64,000 bases of DNA, from the NCBI RefSeq assembly GCF_028765545.1, contig NZ_JARACP010000002.1:124001-188000 (forward strand), read 5' to 3'. This document shows, piece by piece, positions 35,260-45,032 of this stretch. Under the pieces are notes generated by a model that was given only the letters and a program-made list of their open reading frames with translations, ran no database searches and was not told the DNA's origin. Positions within the stretch are counted from its first letter, which is position 1; the number at the start of each line of letters is the position of its first letter. The DNA comes from Aliivibrio sp. S4MY1. Lineage in GTDB: Bacteria > Pseudomonadota > Gammaproteobacteria > Enterobacterales > Vibrionaceae. Both the position numbers and the translations under genes were made by a program.

Positions 35260-35386
35260 TTACTCACAATTAATGTAAATAGATAGGCTTTTATTGCTTG
35301 AAAGAGAGTATAGACACAAACAAATCAGACTAGAACCATGCTAAAATGACTACCAAGTATGCGTTTTTGGAATAATTGAGAGACCT

Positions 35387-36274
35387 ATGGATCAGTTAAG
35401 TGCAATGAGAGCCTTTGTTCGAGTCGTCGAAACAGGCAGCTTTTCAGCTACAGGTAAAGAGATGAATACCTCTCAAACCACCATAAGTAAAAAAGTCGCT
35501 GCGCTTGAAAAACAAATAGGAGTAAAGCTGTTAACTCGAAGCAGCCGAGATCATTCATTAACCTCAGCAGGAAGCGATTATTATGATACTTGCGTTAATA
35601 TCCTAAGTGAACTTGATGAAGCTGAAGCTAAGGTCCGTACTAAAACAACACAACCTCAAGGAATTATCAGAGTCGCAGCACCCGTTGCCTTTGGTCGCTT
35701 TCTTCTGGCTCCTATCGTTGCTGAGTTTTTCCAACAATACCCCGATATAAAGATCGATCTCCTTCTCAATGACAAACACGTCAATCTCATCAGCGAAGGA
35801 ATTGATGTCGCTATCAGAGTAAAAAAGCTCGAAGATTCCTCTTTAGTTGCCCGTCATCTTTTTGATAATCCTATGTACCTATTCGCTTCACCAGATTACT
35901 TAGAACAACATGGTGAACCTGAACATCCAAACGATCTCGCCACACATAACTGCTTAATTTATTCTGGTCTACAAGAAGCACATATATGGAATTTTAATCA
36001 TGGAGATAAAGAATATTCAGTGCCTGTAAAGGGTAATTTTCAAAGCGATAATGGCGATGTATTATTAGATGTGGCACTTACAGGAGTGGGCATTGTTTCT
36101 TTACCGATTTGGATGGCTAAAGCGCACTTAACATCGGGACATTTACGCCAGATAATAACCACGTATTCAGGTCAAAACTTACCCATCAATGCCATCTATC
36201 CACAACGTCGTTATACGCCATTAAAAGTCCGTTGTTTTGTTGATTTTTTAAAACAAAAACTGTCTCTCCAATAA
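35387..36274 (+). CDS. LysR-family regulator (peroxiredoxin side)
   Basis: 295 residues, LysR HTH at about 5-62 (GSFSATGKEMNTSQTTISKKVAALE) plus a CrgA-type effector domain. It is divergent from the peroxiredoxin gene. It resembles the other LysR protein at 36716 in length and layout, and the two lie either side of the DoxX gene, so they may be an old duplication. Its last 27 bases overlap the 3' end of the convergent DoxX gene. Confidence 0.88.
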   Translation: MDQLSAMRAFVRVVETGSFSATGKEMNTSQTTISKKVAALEKQIGVKLLTRSSRDHSLTSAGSDYYDTCVNILSELDEAEAKVRTKTTQPQGIIRVAAPVAFGRFLLAPIVAEFFQQYPDIKIDLLLNDKHVNLISEGIDVAIRVKKLEDSSLVARHLFDNPMYLFASPDYLEQHGEPEHPNDLATHNCLIYSGLQEAHIWNFNHGDKEYSVPVKGNFQSDNGDVLLDVALTGVGIVSLPIWMAKAHLTSGHLRQIITTYSGQNLPINAIYPQRRYTPLKVRCFVDFLKQKLSLQ

Positions 36275-36616
36275 CGGTAACGCAATAATAAGCGACAACA
36301 ATAACGTCACCATTGATGGGACTGCATCTTTCCAAGTATCAAATCGAAAATGAAAGAACATCGCCCCAATGGAAGTTAGCGTGATCAAACTAGCACCCAT
36401 CGCACTTAATACTGGGTTTGCTGTAAACATCCCAACTAACATAACAACAGCACCAGTGGCTTCAATAACACCCACAGCGAACATTGCCGCACGGTTCAGG
36501 CCATAACGATGAAAGAAGGCAAGTTGTGGCTCAAATATCGCCTTTACCCAGCCAAACATTTTAATTGAACTAGCAAACAAGAAAATCGCGATTAATAACC
36601 CTTGAATAAGCAACAT
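36248..36616 (-). CDS. DoxX-family membrane protein
   Basis: 122 residues with four membrane segments and the DoxX pattern (KMFGWVKAIFEPQLAFFHRYGLNR, then GVIEATGAVVMLVGM). DoxX proteins are linked in various bacteria to redox and thiol-stress complexes, but this branch is uncharacterised. It is divergent from the LysR gene at 36716, and two ATTC/GAAT sites sit in the 100-bp gap. It overlaps the convergent LysR gene by 27 bases. With the peroxiredoxin it may form a small stress regulon. Confidence 0.85.
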   Translation of the reverse strand: MLLIQGLLIAIFLFASSIKMFGWVKAIFEPQLAFFHRYGLNRAAMFAVGVIEATGAVVMLVGMFTANPVLSAMGASLITLTSIGAMFFHFRFDTWKDAVPSMVTLLLSLIIALPLLERQFLF

Positions 36617-36653
36617 AATTTAACTCCTCTATAAACAATAGAGCCATTAAAGC

Positions 36654-36711
36654 ATTCCAATTAGAATAGAAGGATACTAAGATTAGGCTTATTACTATTC
36701 CAAATAGGAAT
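36654..36711. promoter_or_regulatory. Two ATTC-N6/7-GAAT sites between DoxX and LysR genes
   Basis: Site 1 is ATTC-CAATTA-GAAT (36654-36667); site 2 is ATTC-CAAATAG-GAAT (36697-36711). They match the palindrome at 35241-35259. Site 2 ends just before the LysR start I prefer (36716), so the regulator could repress its own gene. The protein that binds is inferred to be one or both local LysR proteins. Confidence 0.55.
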
Positions 36712-36715
36712 GGCT

Positions 36716-37597
36716 ATGGATAAGTTTGATTGTTTAAAGGTCTTTACTCGTGTTGCTAGCTTAGGCACATTTACCGCAGCTGAAAATGAACTCAATACTA
36801 CCCAAAGTGCGGTCAGTAAAAAGATTGCATGGCTTGAAAAACAAATAGGCATTACTTTATTTCACCGTCATGCTCGTGCTATTAGCCTAACAACAGGTGG
36901 TAAACAATATTTACATTTAGCGCTGAAACTTATTGACGAAATGGGCCTCATTGAATCTCAATTACGGCAGGAACAAACGTCCATCTCTGGTACTTTAAAG
37001 CTGTCTGTTCCTAGTGCTTTTAGTGTTCAGAAACTCTCTAAACCGCTCAATGAGTTTCTGAATTTACATCCAGAACTTTCTGTTGATGTGTCGGTTTCAG
37101 ATAAGTTTGTTGATTTGGTTGAGAGCGACATAGACATCGCTATTCGAGCGGCCTACCTCAAGGATTCAGGGTTAAAAGCAAAATGGTTTATGGATAATGA
37201 ACTGGTCTATTTTGCGTCGCCAGAATATTTAGCACAGCATCCAAGCATTACAGATGCCCATGCATTAACCCAACACCAATGCTTAACCTACTCATTATTT
37301 ACCCCATCAAACCTATGGCGTTTTTCAGAGGGTAATACTGAGCTAAAGATTAAAGTGAAAGAGCAACTGCGAAGTGACAGCCCTGAAATGCTCGTTAAAA
37401 TGGCAACGTTAGGGCAAGGCATTGCGGCGATGCCAAAATGGATGGTGGAACACGAATTAAAATCGGGCTCACTAACGCAAATATTAGAACAATATAAAAC
37501 GGTGAAGTTACCTATGTATATGGTCTATAAAGATAGTGAGCACCAACCCCAACGCATTCGTGCATTTATTGATTTTATTTCTAATTACTTTTCTTAG
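36716..37597 (+). CDS. LysR-family regulator (DoxX side)
   Basis: 293 residues from the ATG at 36716, which has AGGA six bases upstream; an ATG at 36710 in the same frame lies inside that site. LysR HTH at about 5-62 (GTFTAAENELNTTQSAVSKKIAWLE), effector domain after it. It is divergent from the DoxX gene, with two operator-like repeats between. Its close neighbour at 35387 is a related regulator. Confidence 0.88.
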   Translation: MDKFDCLKVFTRVASLGTFTAAENELNTTQSAVSKKIAWLEKQIGITLFHRHARAISLTTGGKQYLHLALKLIDEMGLIESQLRQEQTSISGTLKLSVPSAFSVQKLSKPLNEFLNLHPELSVDVSVSDKFVDLVESDIDIAIRAAYLKDSGLKAKWFMDNELVYFASPEYLAQHPSITDAHALTQHQCLTYSLFTPSNLWRFSEGNTELKIKVKEQLRSDSPEMLVKMATLGQGIAAMPKWMVEHELKSGSLTQILEQYKTVKLPMYMVYKDSEHQPQRIRAFIDFISNYFS

Positions 37598-37627
37598 GAA
37601 TAGAATGTAAGGCGATTAATTAAATAC

Positions 37628-37656
37628 AAAAAGGCGAACCATCCGGATCGCCTTTG
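37628..37656 (-). terminator. Terminator after dsdA
   Basis: AAAGGCGA and TCGCCTTT pair around a 10-base loop. On the minus strand the stem is followed by TTTTTG. The next 90 bases to the dsdA stop hold nothing recognisable. Confidence 0.6.
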
Positions 37657-37752
37657 AATATAAATAGTTACAGTACCAAGTACTAAAATGAGCAAACTAC
37701 ATAATGAAATACCACGTTGATTCCTGTTCAATAGCCATCATGTAGATGCTCG

Positions 37753-39087
37753 TTATTTAATACCAGACTTCTCCAAGTAAGAATTCATTTCCAACTCTGG
37801 CACCATGCCACCGCCAGTAGCCCAAACTAAGTGCGTTGCATTTTTCATTTTCGCATCATCAAACTGCATACGATCTTGGTATTGTTGATCTTTCGATACG
37901 ATAACAGCACCCATCATACCAGCTAAGGCTGATGGCTCTAGCTTAATGCCTTCTTGTTGATTCAATATACCTAATTGCAGATACATTGCTTCGTCTGTCA
38001 TCGTGTAATAGCCATCAAGTAAGCGCTCCATTGCTCGCCCCACAAAGCCCGAAGCTCGGCCTACCGCTAACCCATCAGCCGCTGTAATGTTATCAATACC
38101 AATATCTTGCACTGAGATTTCATCATGTAAACCTGTATGAACGCCAAGCAACATACATGGAGAATGCGTCGGCTCGGCAAAAATACAGTGAACGTTATCA
38201 CCAAATGCCATTTTCAAACCGAATGCTACGCCACCAGGGCCACCACCCACACCACACGGTAAATAAACAAACAGTGGATGTTCATCATCAACCAAGATGT
38301 TTTTCTCTTCAAATTGTTTCTTTAGACGTTCACCTGCAACCGAGTAACCAAGGAATAACGTTTGAGAATTTTCATCATCGATAAAAAAGCACATCGGATC
38401 TTTCTCTGCTTCTTTACGCCCTTGCTCTACAGCTACGCCGTAATCTTGCTCATATTCGACAACATTAACGCCATGAGAACGCAATGTATTTTTCTTCCAT
38501 TCGCGCGCATCAGCTGACATATGCACTGATACCGAAAAGCCTAGTTTTGCGCTCATGATACCAATAGACATGCCTAGGTTTCCTGTTGATCCTACCGCAA
38601 TGCTGTATTGACTAAAGAACTGTTTAAAGTCATCACTCATCAACTTGCTATAATCATCTGACTCGTTTAATAATCCCGCTTCTATCGCAAGTTTTTCAGC
38701 ATGAGTTAACACCTCATAAATGCCCCCTCTCGCTTTAATAGATCCTGAAATCGGCAAGTGGCTATCTTTTTTCAACATTAGTCGACCTAAAATTGGTGTT
38801 GAAAATTGCTGTTCTAAACTCGCTTTCATTTTTTCAATCTCGAATACTTCTGATTCGATAATCCCTTTCATCGCGGCGGTTTCAGGAAAAGCTTCGACCA
38901 AATACGGAGCAAAACGACTCAAACGCTGACTTGCATCTTCAATATTTTTCGCACCAAGACCAACATAAGGCAACGCTTCTTCTAGGCTTGTTATCTTTGG
39001 GTTAAACCAACTAATTTCTTCTAGCGCGATCAATTTATTTACTAATGGGAAATCAGTTTTTAATTTTTGTATATTTAATGTAGTCAT
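37753..39087 (-). CDS. dsdA: D-serine dehydratase (ammonia-lyase)
   Basis: 444 residues, the usual length of DsdA. The PLP-binding Lys118 is in SGSIKARGG, and the glycine-rich phosphate-binding loop is CGVGGGPGG. It converts D-serine to pyruvate and ammonia in the cytoplasm, both detoxifying D-serine and using it as carbon and nitrogen. It lies 15 bases after the transporter gene dsdX with the regulator dsdC divergent beyond, the same arrangement as in E. coli. All motifs are intact. Confidence 0.95.
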   Translation of the reverse strand: MTTLNIQKLKTDFPLVNKLIALEEISWFNPKITSLEEALPYVGLGAKNIEDASQRLSRFAPYLVEAFPETAAMKGIIESEVFEIEKMKASLEQQFSTPILGRLMLKKDSHLPISGSIKARGGIYEVLTHAEKLAIEAGLLNESDDYSKLMSDDFKQFFSQYSIAVGSTGNLGMSIGIMSAKLGFSVSVHMSADAREWKKNTLRSHGVNVVEYEQDYGVAVEQGRKEAEKDPMCFFIDDENSQTLFLGYSVAGERLKKQFEEKNILVDDEHPLFVYLPCGVGGGPGGVAFGLKMAFGDNVHCIFAEPTHSPCMLLGVHTGLHDEISVQDIGIDNITAADGLAVGRASGFVGRAMERLLDGYYTMTDEAMYLQLGILNQQEGIKLEPSALAGMMGAVIVSKDQQYQDRMQFDDAKMKNATHLVWATGGGMVPELEMNSYLEKSGIK

Positions 39088-39102
39088 TTTTAATTACCTT
39101 GT

Positions 39103-40440
39103 TTAAATCATGTACGACAGAAGAAATGTGCCTGCTAGCGCAACGAATGAAGCAATGAAGGTTGCCGTTGTATAATACTTAAACGTTTCACTCATCGACG
39201 CCCCGCAATATTGCTTCACTAACCAAAAGAGGGAATCAGTTACGATGGTGCAACCAATGGCACCAGAGCCAATTGCTAATGTAATAATTTCAGGGCTAAC
39301 GTCTGGATAAAGTGGCATCAGTGGAGCAACAATAGCTGTCGCGCCCATCATAGCAACCGTTGCAGAGCCCACCGCAGCATGTAAAATAATAGCGACAAGC
39401 CATGCTAATAAAATTGGGTGCATATCTAAGTTAGATAAAAGTTGAGCCAATACATCCGCTAAACCACTTCCTTTTAAAACACCGTTAAATGCACCGCCAG
39501 CACCGATAATCAGTAGGATATTAGCGATAGATGCAAATGCGCCTTCTGTTTTTTCAAGCAGGGTTGCCATTCCCATATTTTGCTTAATACCCAGCATGTA
39601 GTACGCAACAAATGCAGCAATAAACATCGCAGTTATTGGGTTACCAATAAATTCCAACGTGGTATACAGCGCGCTACCGTGATCCATATTTAGCTCAGCA
39701 GTTGTCTTTAACAACATTAAGCCAATTGGTAATAGTACCGTAAATAACGTTGCAGCCAGTGACGGTAGATCTGCTTCATTTTTCACTTCAAGTGAAGTAA
39801 ATTCATGTGGCACCGATTTAAACGGTAAGCGCGATCCAATTACTTTAAGGAAAAGTGGCCCACCCACTAGCGATGCCGTTAGGCCAATCAATAAGCCATA
39901 AAAAATAACTGAACCAATATCTGCACCTAATTCATTCGTTACAAAAAGTGCGGCAGGGTGTGGTGGCACGATACAGTGCACTGCCATCAAAGCAGTACAC
40001 AGAGGAATAGCTAGATTAAGTAATGATGTATTTGTTTTCTTCGCAATAGAAAAAGCCAGAGGGATAAGCAGTACAACACCCACTTCGACAAAAAGGGTAA
40101 TACCACAAACCAAACCAATCAAAACCATAATCACTTCTGGTGATAACCAACGGATTTTTTGCAGTGTTAAACCAATACGTTCAGCGGCACCAGAAACTTC
40201 CATCATTTTGCCTAGGATCGTACCAAGACCTATCACTACGGCAAGAAAACCAAGCGTACCGCCGATGCCCCCTTCAATAGCACTAACCATTTCCAAAGGT
40301 TGCATACCCATCATGCCACCAACGTAGAAGCTCGCCATCAGCAAAGCTAAAAATGGATGCAATTTAAATTTCACGATCGAAAATACGATCAGTAGGATAC
40401 TTGTAAGTAACGTCGTTATAACCCAGATTTGTGATTCCAT
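39103..40440 (-). CDS. dsdX: D-serine transporter (GntP family)
   Basis: 445 residues from the ATG at 40440 (MESQIWVITTLL), which matches the start of E. coli DsdX; the open frame runs 28 codons further but without family support. It is close to E. coli DsdX along its whole length (FHPFLALL-type start, GIGGTLGFLAVVIGLGTILGKMMEV, VPPHPAALF, GSGAIGCTIVTDSLFW). It imports D-serine by proton symport and feeds DsdA, encoded 15 bases downstream. Confidence 0.94.
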   Translation of the reverse strand: MESQIWVITTLLTSILLIVFSIVKFKLHPFLALLMASFYVGGMMGMQPLEMVSAIEGGIGGTLGFLAVVIGLGTILGKMMEVSGAAERIGLTLQKIRWLSPEVIMVLIGLVCGITLFVEVGVVLLIPLAFSIAKKTNTSLLNLAIPLCTALMAVHCIVPPHPAALFVTNELGADIGSVIFYGLLIGLTASLVGGPLFLKVIGSRLPFKSVPHEFTSLEVKNEADLPSLAATLFTVLLPIGLMLLKTTAELNMDHGSALYTTLEFIGNPITAMFIAAFVAYYMLGIKQNMGMATLLEKTEGAFASIANILLIIGAGGAFNGVLKGSGLADVLAQLLSNLDMHPILLAWLVAIILHAAVGSATVAMMGATAIVAPLMPLYPDVSPEIITLAIGSGAIGCTIVTDSLFWLVKQYCGASMSETFKYYTTATFIASFVALAGTFLLSYMI

Positions 40441-40662
40441 GTTCAAACCTAATATAATTGTTTTAATTGCGTTAATTAAACGAGGAATCACCTCGGCTGA
40501 CAAACGATTAATACTCACCTTCACATGAGCTAAATTAAAACAAGTACGTGATCTAAACGTGATAATTTAAATTTAACAGCTTATGATTAATTAAATTTCA
40601 TCCAAAGAATCTATAATACCAAGTTCTACTACTCTCCAACCTCACTAGTCAGAACAAAAATA

Positions 40663-41622
40663 ATGTATACAAAAGATAATATCTTCACTCGAAACAAGCG
40701 AATAAATAGCTTTCAACTATCAAAATTACATACTTTTGAAGTGGCAGCTCGTCATTCTTCCTTCTCATTAGCGGCTGATGAATTATCAATAACGCCAAGT
40801 GCCGTCTCTCATAGAATCAACAAACTTGAATTGGATCTTGGAATAGAGTTATTTCATCGAACACATAGAAAAATAACATTAACTGAAGAAGGGGAACGAA
40901 TTTTTCACTCATTAACACGTAGTTTGAATGAAATTAATCAAGAAATATTAGATGTGAAAAGTGGCGATATATCTGGAAGCTTAACCATTTATTCTCGCCC
41001 TTCATTTGCACAATGCTGGCTAGTGCCTAGATTGTACGAATTTAACCAACGCTACCCATTCATTGAGTTAAAATTACTCACAGGCAACGAAAATATTAAC
41101 TTCCAAGGCTACGGAATTGATGCCGCCATTTATTTTGATGAAGGAAAACCAGATAATCTCTGGAGCCAAGAAATAATGACCGAAACAAATATTCCCGTCT
41201 GCACTAAACAATATGTTAAACAACATGATTTATTCAATAAACCTGAAAACCTCGTCAATACAACATTATTGCATGACAACCAAGCATGGGATTACAACTC
41301 ACACCATGATGAATGGGAAGTATGGGCAAGAGCAAATCAATTGCCGTCTATTGATCATATTTCAAGTATTGCTTTTGATAGATCTGACTTAGCGGTCATC
41401 GCTGCAATGAATCATGCAGGAATCGCAATGGGACGCTATAACTTGATCAAAAAAAGATTAGATTCAGGTGAGTTAGTAGCTCCATTTCCAAATACAGAAG
41501 TCACATGCCAACAAAAATACTATTTAGTTACGCCAAATAAAAAACACTCTCGAAAATTAGCACTATTTATTGATTGGTTAATGGAGGGGATAAACATCGA
41601 TATGCCAAAAATGAATATATGA
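40663..41622 (+). CDS. dsdC: LysR-type activator of D-serine genes
   Basis: 319 residues, with HTH (FEVAARHSSFSLAADELSIT, SAVSHRINKLE) and effector domain very close to E. coli DsdC (SRPSFAQCWLVPRL, LTGNENINFQ, DRSDLAVIAAMNHAGIAMG, SGELVAPF). It activates dsdXA in the presence of D-serine. It is divergent from dsdX across a 222-bp gap, where its binding sites should lie; I did not find a clear palindrome there. Confidence 0.93.
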   Translation: MYTKDNIFTRNKRINSFQLSKLHTFEVAARHSSFSLAADELSITPSAVSHRINKLELDLGIELFHRTHRKITLTEEGERIFHSLTRSLNEINQEILDVKSGDISGSLTIYSRPSFAQCWLVPRLYEFNQRYPFIELKLLTGNENINFQGYGIDAAIYFDEGKPDNLWSQEIMTETNIPVCTKQYVKQHDLFNKPENLVNTTLLHDNQAWDYNSHHDEWEVWARANQLPSIDHISSIAFDRSDLAVIAAMNHAGIAMGRYNLIKKRLDSGELVAPFPNTEVTCQQKYYLVTPNKKHSRKLALFIDWLMEGINIDMPKMNI

Positions 41623-41673
41623 ACAAAAAATCTAGCAAATTAATTCATATTTGACCGGTACAAATAGCCCCGT

Positions 41674-42585
41674 TTAGTTAAGTGAACTATTTTTCTTAGG
41701 AATAGAGACTAATTGCTTGCCAAATACGTTAATGAGCGCACCTGTCACAATCAAACCACCACCGATATAAGTCCACATTGATGGGATCTCATTAAATATC
41801 CAAACACCTAATAACGCAGAAAAGACGATCTGTACATAAGAGTAAGCAGAGGCTTTACCTGCCGCTTGAGTTTGCATGGCTTTGGTTAGTCCATATTGTC
41901 CAATTTGCGTGAAGATGCCGATTAAAATCAAGATCATGGTAAGGAACAGACTTGGCCATACAAAGTTATTCCAAATCAGTACGCTTGAGATAGGTAATGC
42001 CACTAATGGGAAATAAAAGATAATCACAGAGCTGTCTTCTGTTTGGCTAAGTTTTCTTACTATCACATAGGCAATCGAACTTCCTAATGCACCACACAAC
42101 GCAACAAGGATACTAAAAATAGGCAATTCACTTGTACTACCACTGTTCATACTTGGTTGAACCATAACAAACAAGCCAACAAGGCAAAACACAATGCATA
42201 TCATGGTTGATTTTTGAATGTGCTCTTTAAGAAACAGGACGCCGAGCAATGCAGTAAAGATAGGATGGACATATTGTAAGATAGTGGCTTCAGCCAAAGG
42301 TAAGGTCGTCACTGCGTAGTAAACACACATCAGCGCTGCGGTACCTACTGCCCCACGGGCAAGAAGTAAGGGCTTGTTGTTTCCCCATATCGAAATGCCT
42401 TTTCGCTTCACATCGGCATAGCTAATGATCAAAGAGACTAATGCCCTTGCTGCAACAATTTCAAATACTGGAATGCCGTAATTGCTCACGTATTTTACGC
42501 ACGCCGACATGAGCGCAAATCCAAGCGCAGAAAGAAACATAAACCTAACCCCTGTCGGGATCAGTGAAAAAGAAAAAGTAGGCAT
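41674..42585 (-). CDS. EamA-family (DMT) transporter
   Basis: About 303 residues from the ATG at 42585; an upstream TTG in frame at 42600 is less likely. Ten membrane segments in two EamA repeats (FMFLSALGFALMSACVKY; later ALCGALGSSIAYVIVRKL) and the usual 'EATILQYVHPIFTALLGVLFLKE' element before the midpoint. It exports or imports small metabolites, with the substrate unknown. It is convergent with dsdC and has no operon partner. Confidence 0.88.
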   Translation of the reverse strand: MPTFSFSLIPTGVRFMFLSALGFALMSACVKYVSNYGIPVFEIVAARALVSLIISYADVKRKGISIWGNNKPLLLARGAVGTAALMCVYYAVTTLPLAEATILQYVHPIFTALLGVLFLKEHIQKSTMICIVFCLVGLFVMVQPSMNSGSTSELPIFSILVALCGALGSSIAYVIVRKLSQTEDSSVIIFYFPLVALPISSVLIWNNFVWPSLFLTMILILIGIFTQIGQYGLTKAMQTQAAGKASAYSYVQIVFSALLGVWIFNEIPSMWTYIGGGLIVTGALINVFGKQLVSIPKKNSSLN

Positions 42586-42825
42586 GACAACATCAACCAA
42601 GTTTAGAAGGTAATGAATGATAGCCTAATTTACTCGCAGCCCACAAAGCTCTTGTATTAATCACATCGACATTCAGGCTCTATTCCAAATATCTGCTCTC
42701 CCCACAATGTATTATTACACTTTGTTATTAAAATAATAAATAATCATAATTTCATGTAACTCTCTTTTTTGTATATATTACTCCCATACAAAATAACAAC
42801 AGTTAGTTAGGCAAGGGGAAGTACC

Positions 42826-43923
42826 ATGACAAATGCACTATTTCAACCAATGCAACTGGGTAACCTTACGCTTAAAAACCGTATTGTTATGCCACCAATG
42901 ACTCGCTCTCGTGCTACCCAACCAGGTAACTTGGCAAACGACATGATGGCACAATATTACGCACAACGAGCAAGTGCGGGGCTTATCATTGCAGAGGGTA
43001 CTCAAATTTCAGAGATGGGCCAAGGTTATGCATGGACTCCGGGTATTTACTCTCAAGAACAAATTGCAGATTGGAAAAAAGTCACTGACGCTGTACACGC
43101 AAAAGACGGTGCTATTTTTGCTCAGCTTTGGCACGTTGGCCGTGTTACTCACCCTGATAATATTGGTGGGCAACAGCCTATTTCATCGTCTGCACTAAAA
43201 GCAGAAAACGTAAAAGTATTTATTGATAATGGCACTGACGCACCGGGCTTTGTAGATGTAGTTGAGCCTCGTGAAATGACAAAACAAGACATTACTGATG
43301 TTGTTGCAGAGTATCGTCAAGCGGCACTAAATGCAGTAGAAGCCGGTTTTGATGGCATTGAGCTTCATGCTGCAAATGGCTATTTAATTAACCAATTTAT
43401 TGATTCTGAAGCCAATAATCGTACCGATGAATATGGTGGCTCTATCGAAAATCGTCTGCGCTTTTTAGGCGAAGTGGTTGAGGCAATGACTGACGCTATT
43501 GGTCATGACCGTGTCGGCGTTCGTCTTGCTCCGTTTACCTCATTAAATGGTACGGTTGATAAGACGCCAACAGAAACCTACACCGCTGCCGCTGTGTTGT
43601 TAAATAAACTCAATGTGGTTTATATGCACATTGCTGAAGTCGATTGGGACGATGCACCAGATACACCTGCAGAATTTAAAGAAGCGATTCGTGATGCGTT
43701 TAAAGGCACTATTATTTATGCCGGTCGTTACAATACAGAGAAAGCAGAGCACGCATTAACCAGCGGTTTAGCAAATATGGTCAGCTTTGGCCGTCCATTT
43801 ATTTCTAATCCTGATTTACCGGCTCGCATTAAACACGGTTACCCTCTAGCACAACATGATCCAAATACCTTATTTGGCGGTGCAGAGCAAGGCTTAACAG
43901 ATTACCCTGAGTATCAAGCGTAA
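42826..43923 (+). CDS. nemA: Old yellow enzyme, N-ethylmaleimide reductase-like
   Basis: 365 residues of the FMN-dependent OYE family (TIM barrel). Motifs include NRIVMPPMTRSRA at the start, WHVGRVTHP, the substrate-binding pair in ELHAANGYLINQFID, RTDEYGGSIENR and the FMN loop GRPFISNPDLP. It reduces activated C=C bonds and nitro compounds with NADPH. The symbol reflects similarity to E. coli NemA; there is no nemR next to it. It has a good ribosome binding site (AAGGGGAAGTACC) and a terminator. Confidence 0.88.
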   Translation: MTNALFQPMQLGNLTLKNRIVMPPMTRSRATQPGNLANDMMAQYYAQRASAGLIIAEGTQISEMGQGYAWTPGIYSQEQIADWKKVTDAVHAKDGAIFAQLWHVGRVTHPDNIGGQQPISSSALKAENVKVFIDNGTDAPGFVDVVEPREMTKQDITDVVAEYRQAALNAVEAGFDGIELHAANGYLINQFIDSEANNRTDEYGGSIENRLRFLGEVVEAMTDAIGHDRVGVRLAPFTSLNGTVDKTPTETYTAAAVLLNKLNVVYMHIAEVDWDDAPDTPAEFKEAIRDAFKGTIIYAGRYNTEKAEHALTSGLANMVSFGRPFISNPDLPARIKHGYPLAQHDPNTLFGGAEQGLTDYPEYQA

Positions 43924-43958
43924 TTGCCTTACTATTGAAGCACCAAAAATAAATTATA

Positions 43959-43990
43959 TAACCCTGCTTATTTAAGTGGGGTTATTTTTT
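43959..43990 (+). terminator. Terminator after nemA-like gene
   Basis: AACCC(TG)CTT and AAG(TG)GGGTT form a two-part stem (43961-43970 with 43974-43983), followed by ATTTTTT. Confidence 0.7.
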
Positions 43991-44040
43991 ATATCACGTA
44001 ATATTGCCTTTCTTCTTTTTATATTCAGAGTATACGTCTA

Positions 44041-44610
44041 TGCGTGGAGTCCTTTATCTGGTTATCGCTACCATTCTTGCCGCTATTGGTTGGGGTGCAT
44101 CAAAAATGGTCGTCATGACGATTCCCGGCGATATTTTTATTGGCACACGATTTCTGCTCGCAAGTTTGGTGCTATCGCTTGCGCTGCAAGTCTGGGTGTA
44201 TGCTCTCTTCTCTTTTATTGTCATTACACTTTGTATTAAACAAGCGTGTTATTGGTTCTATCACACCGTTATTATCTATTTGCGTTCAAATGTTTGTTGT
44301 GGGAATTAGCGGCTGTTTATATGCATCATTCAATTCACATGCGCCATTTGAACTCACAGAGCATGCTATTTTTTGGTTTTTAATCTCAACCATTGTGGCA
44401 ACGGCCATTCGTTACCTAGCTCAAACCCTTGGGCAATTTTCGGTAGAGATAGAAACCGCCTCTCTGATTATGATCTTAGAGCCTATCTGGACATTACTGA
44501 TCAGTGTTACCTTACTTAATGAAGTGCTAGAAACGCAAAAAATGCTCGGTTGTGGTGCCATTATTTTATCTCTGTTGCTTTATATCAAACTGTCACGAAG
44601 GCTCAGGTAG
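44041..44610 (+). pseudogene. EamA-family transporter, frameshifted and internally deleted
   Basis: The first part (44041 to about 44180) encodes the first two membrane segments of an EamA protein (GVLYLVIATILAAIGWGASK). The second part, in another frame up to 44610, encodes its C-terminal repeat (FVLNKRVIGSITPLLSI, ETASLIMILEPIWTLLISVTLLNEV). About 100 residues in the middle (segments 3-5) are missing and the frames do not join. A working homologue would be about 290-300 residues. Expression of a functional carrier is very unlikely. Confidence 0.75.
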
Positions 44611-44882
44611 GTGATTCATTGATAATTTATCGATGAATTGACCAGCAGCGATATGCGGTGGTACTGCCACAAGCGTGCATCATTAAAGAACCAAACCCTA
44701 AAGATAAACGTAGTCACAATACCGATAATAATGAGTACAGTTGAAATAATATATCGTACTCTTTAATAAGTCCGTTAATAATATCAATTAATCCATATTC
44801 TTGTTATCTACGTAATACTCTCTAAATACACCTTTTAGTGTCAAAAAATGGTGTGTTTATCAATTTTTTGTCGTGTTGATTT
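44611..44882. other. Gap with possible gene scrap
   Basis: No intact gene. A 36-codon frame without a start (IDQQRYAVVLPQACIIKEP and on, stop about 44750) reads like the tail of a lost gene but cannot be assigned. The rest is AT-rich leader DNA before the chemoreceptor gene. Confidence 0.35.
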
Positions 44883-44898
44883 TGTGATTTCGATCTCA
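44883..44898 (+). promoter_or_regulatory. CRP-like site upstream of chemoreceptor gene
   Basis: TGTGA-TTTCGA-TCTCA differs from the CRP consensus half-sites TGTGA-N6-TCACA at one position and is flanked by AT-rich DNA. It lies about 135 bp before the start at 45033. A promoter position is plausible, but no -10/-35 pair is obvious. Confidence 0.45.
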
Positions 44899-45032
44899 AA
44901 TATATAATTATCCCATTCTATATTAATTTAGTTTCTTTGTTCATAAAAAGCAGGTATGCTCCGCGCGCTAAAAATCGAACTAACCAATACGGTTTTTAAG
45001 TAGTTATATTTAATTTGGAATAAACATAAATC

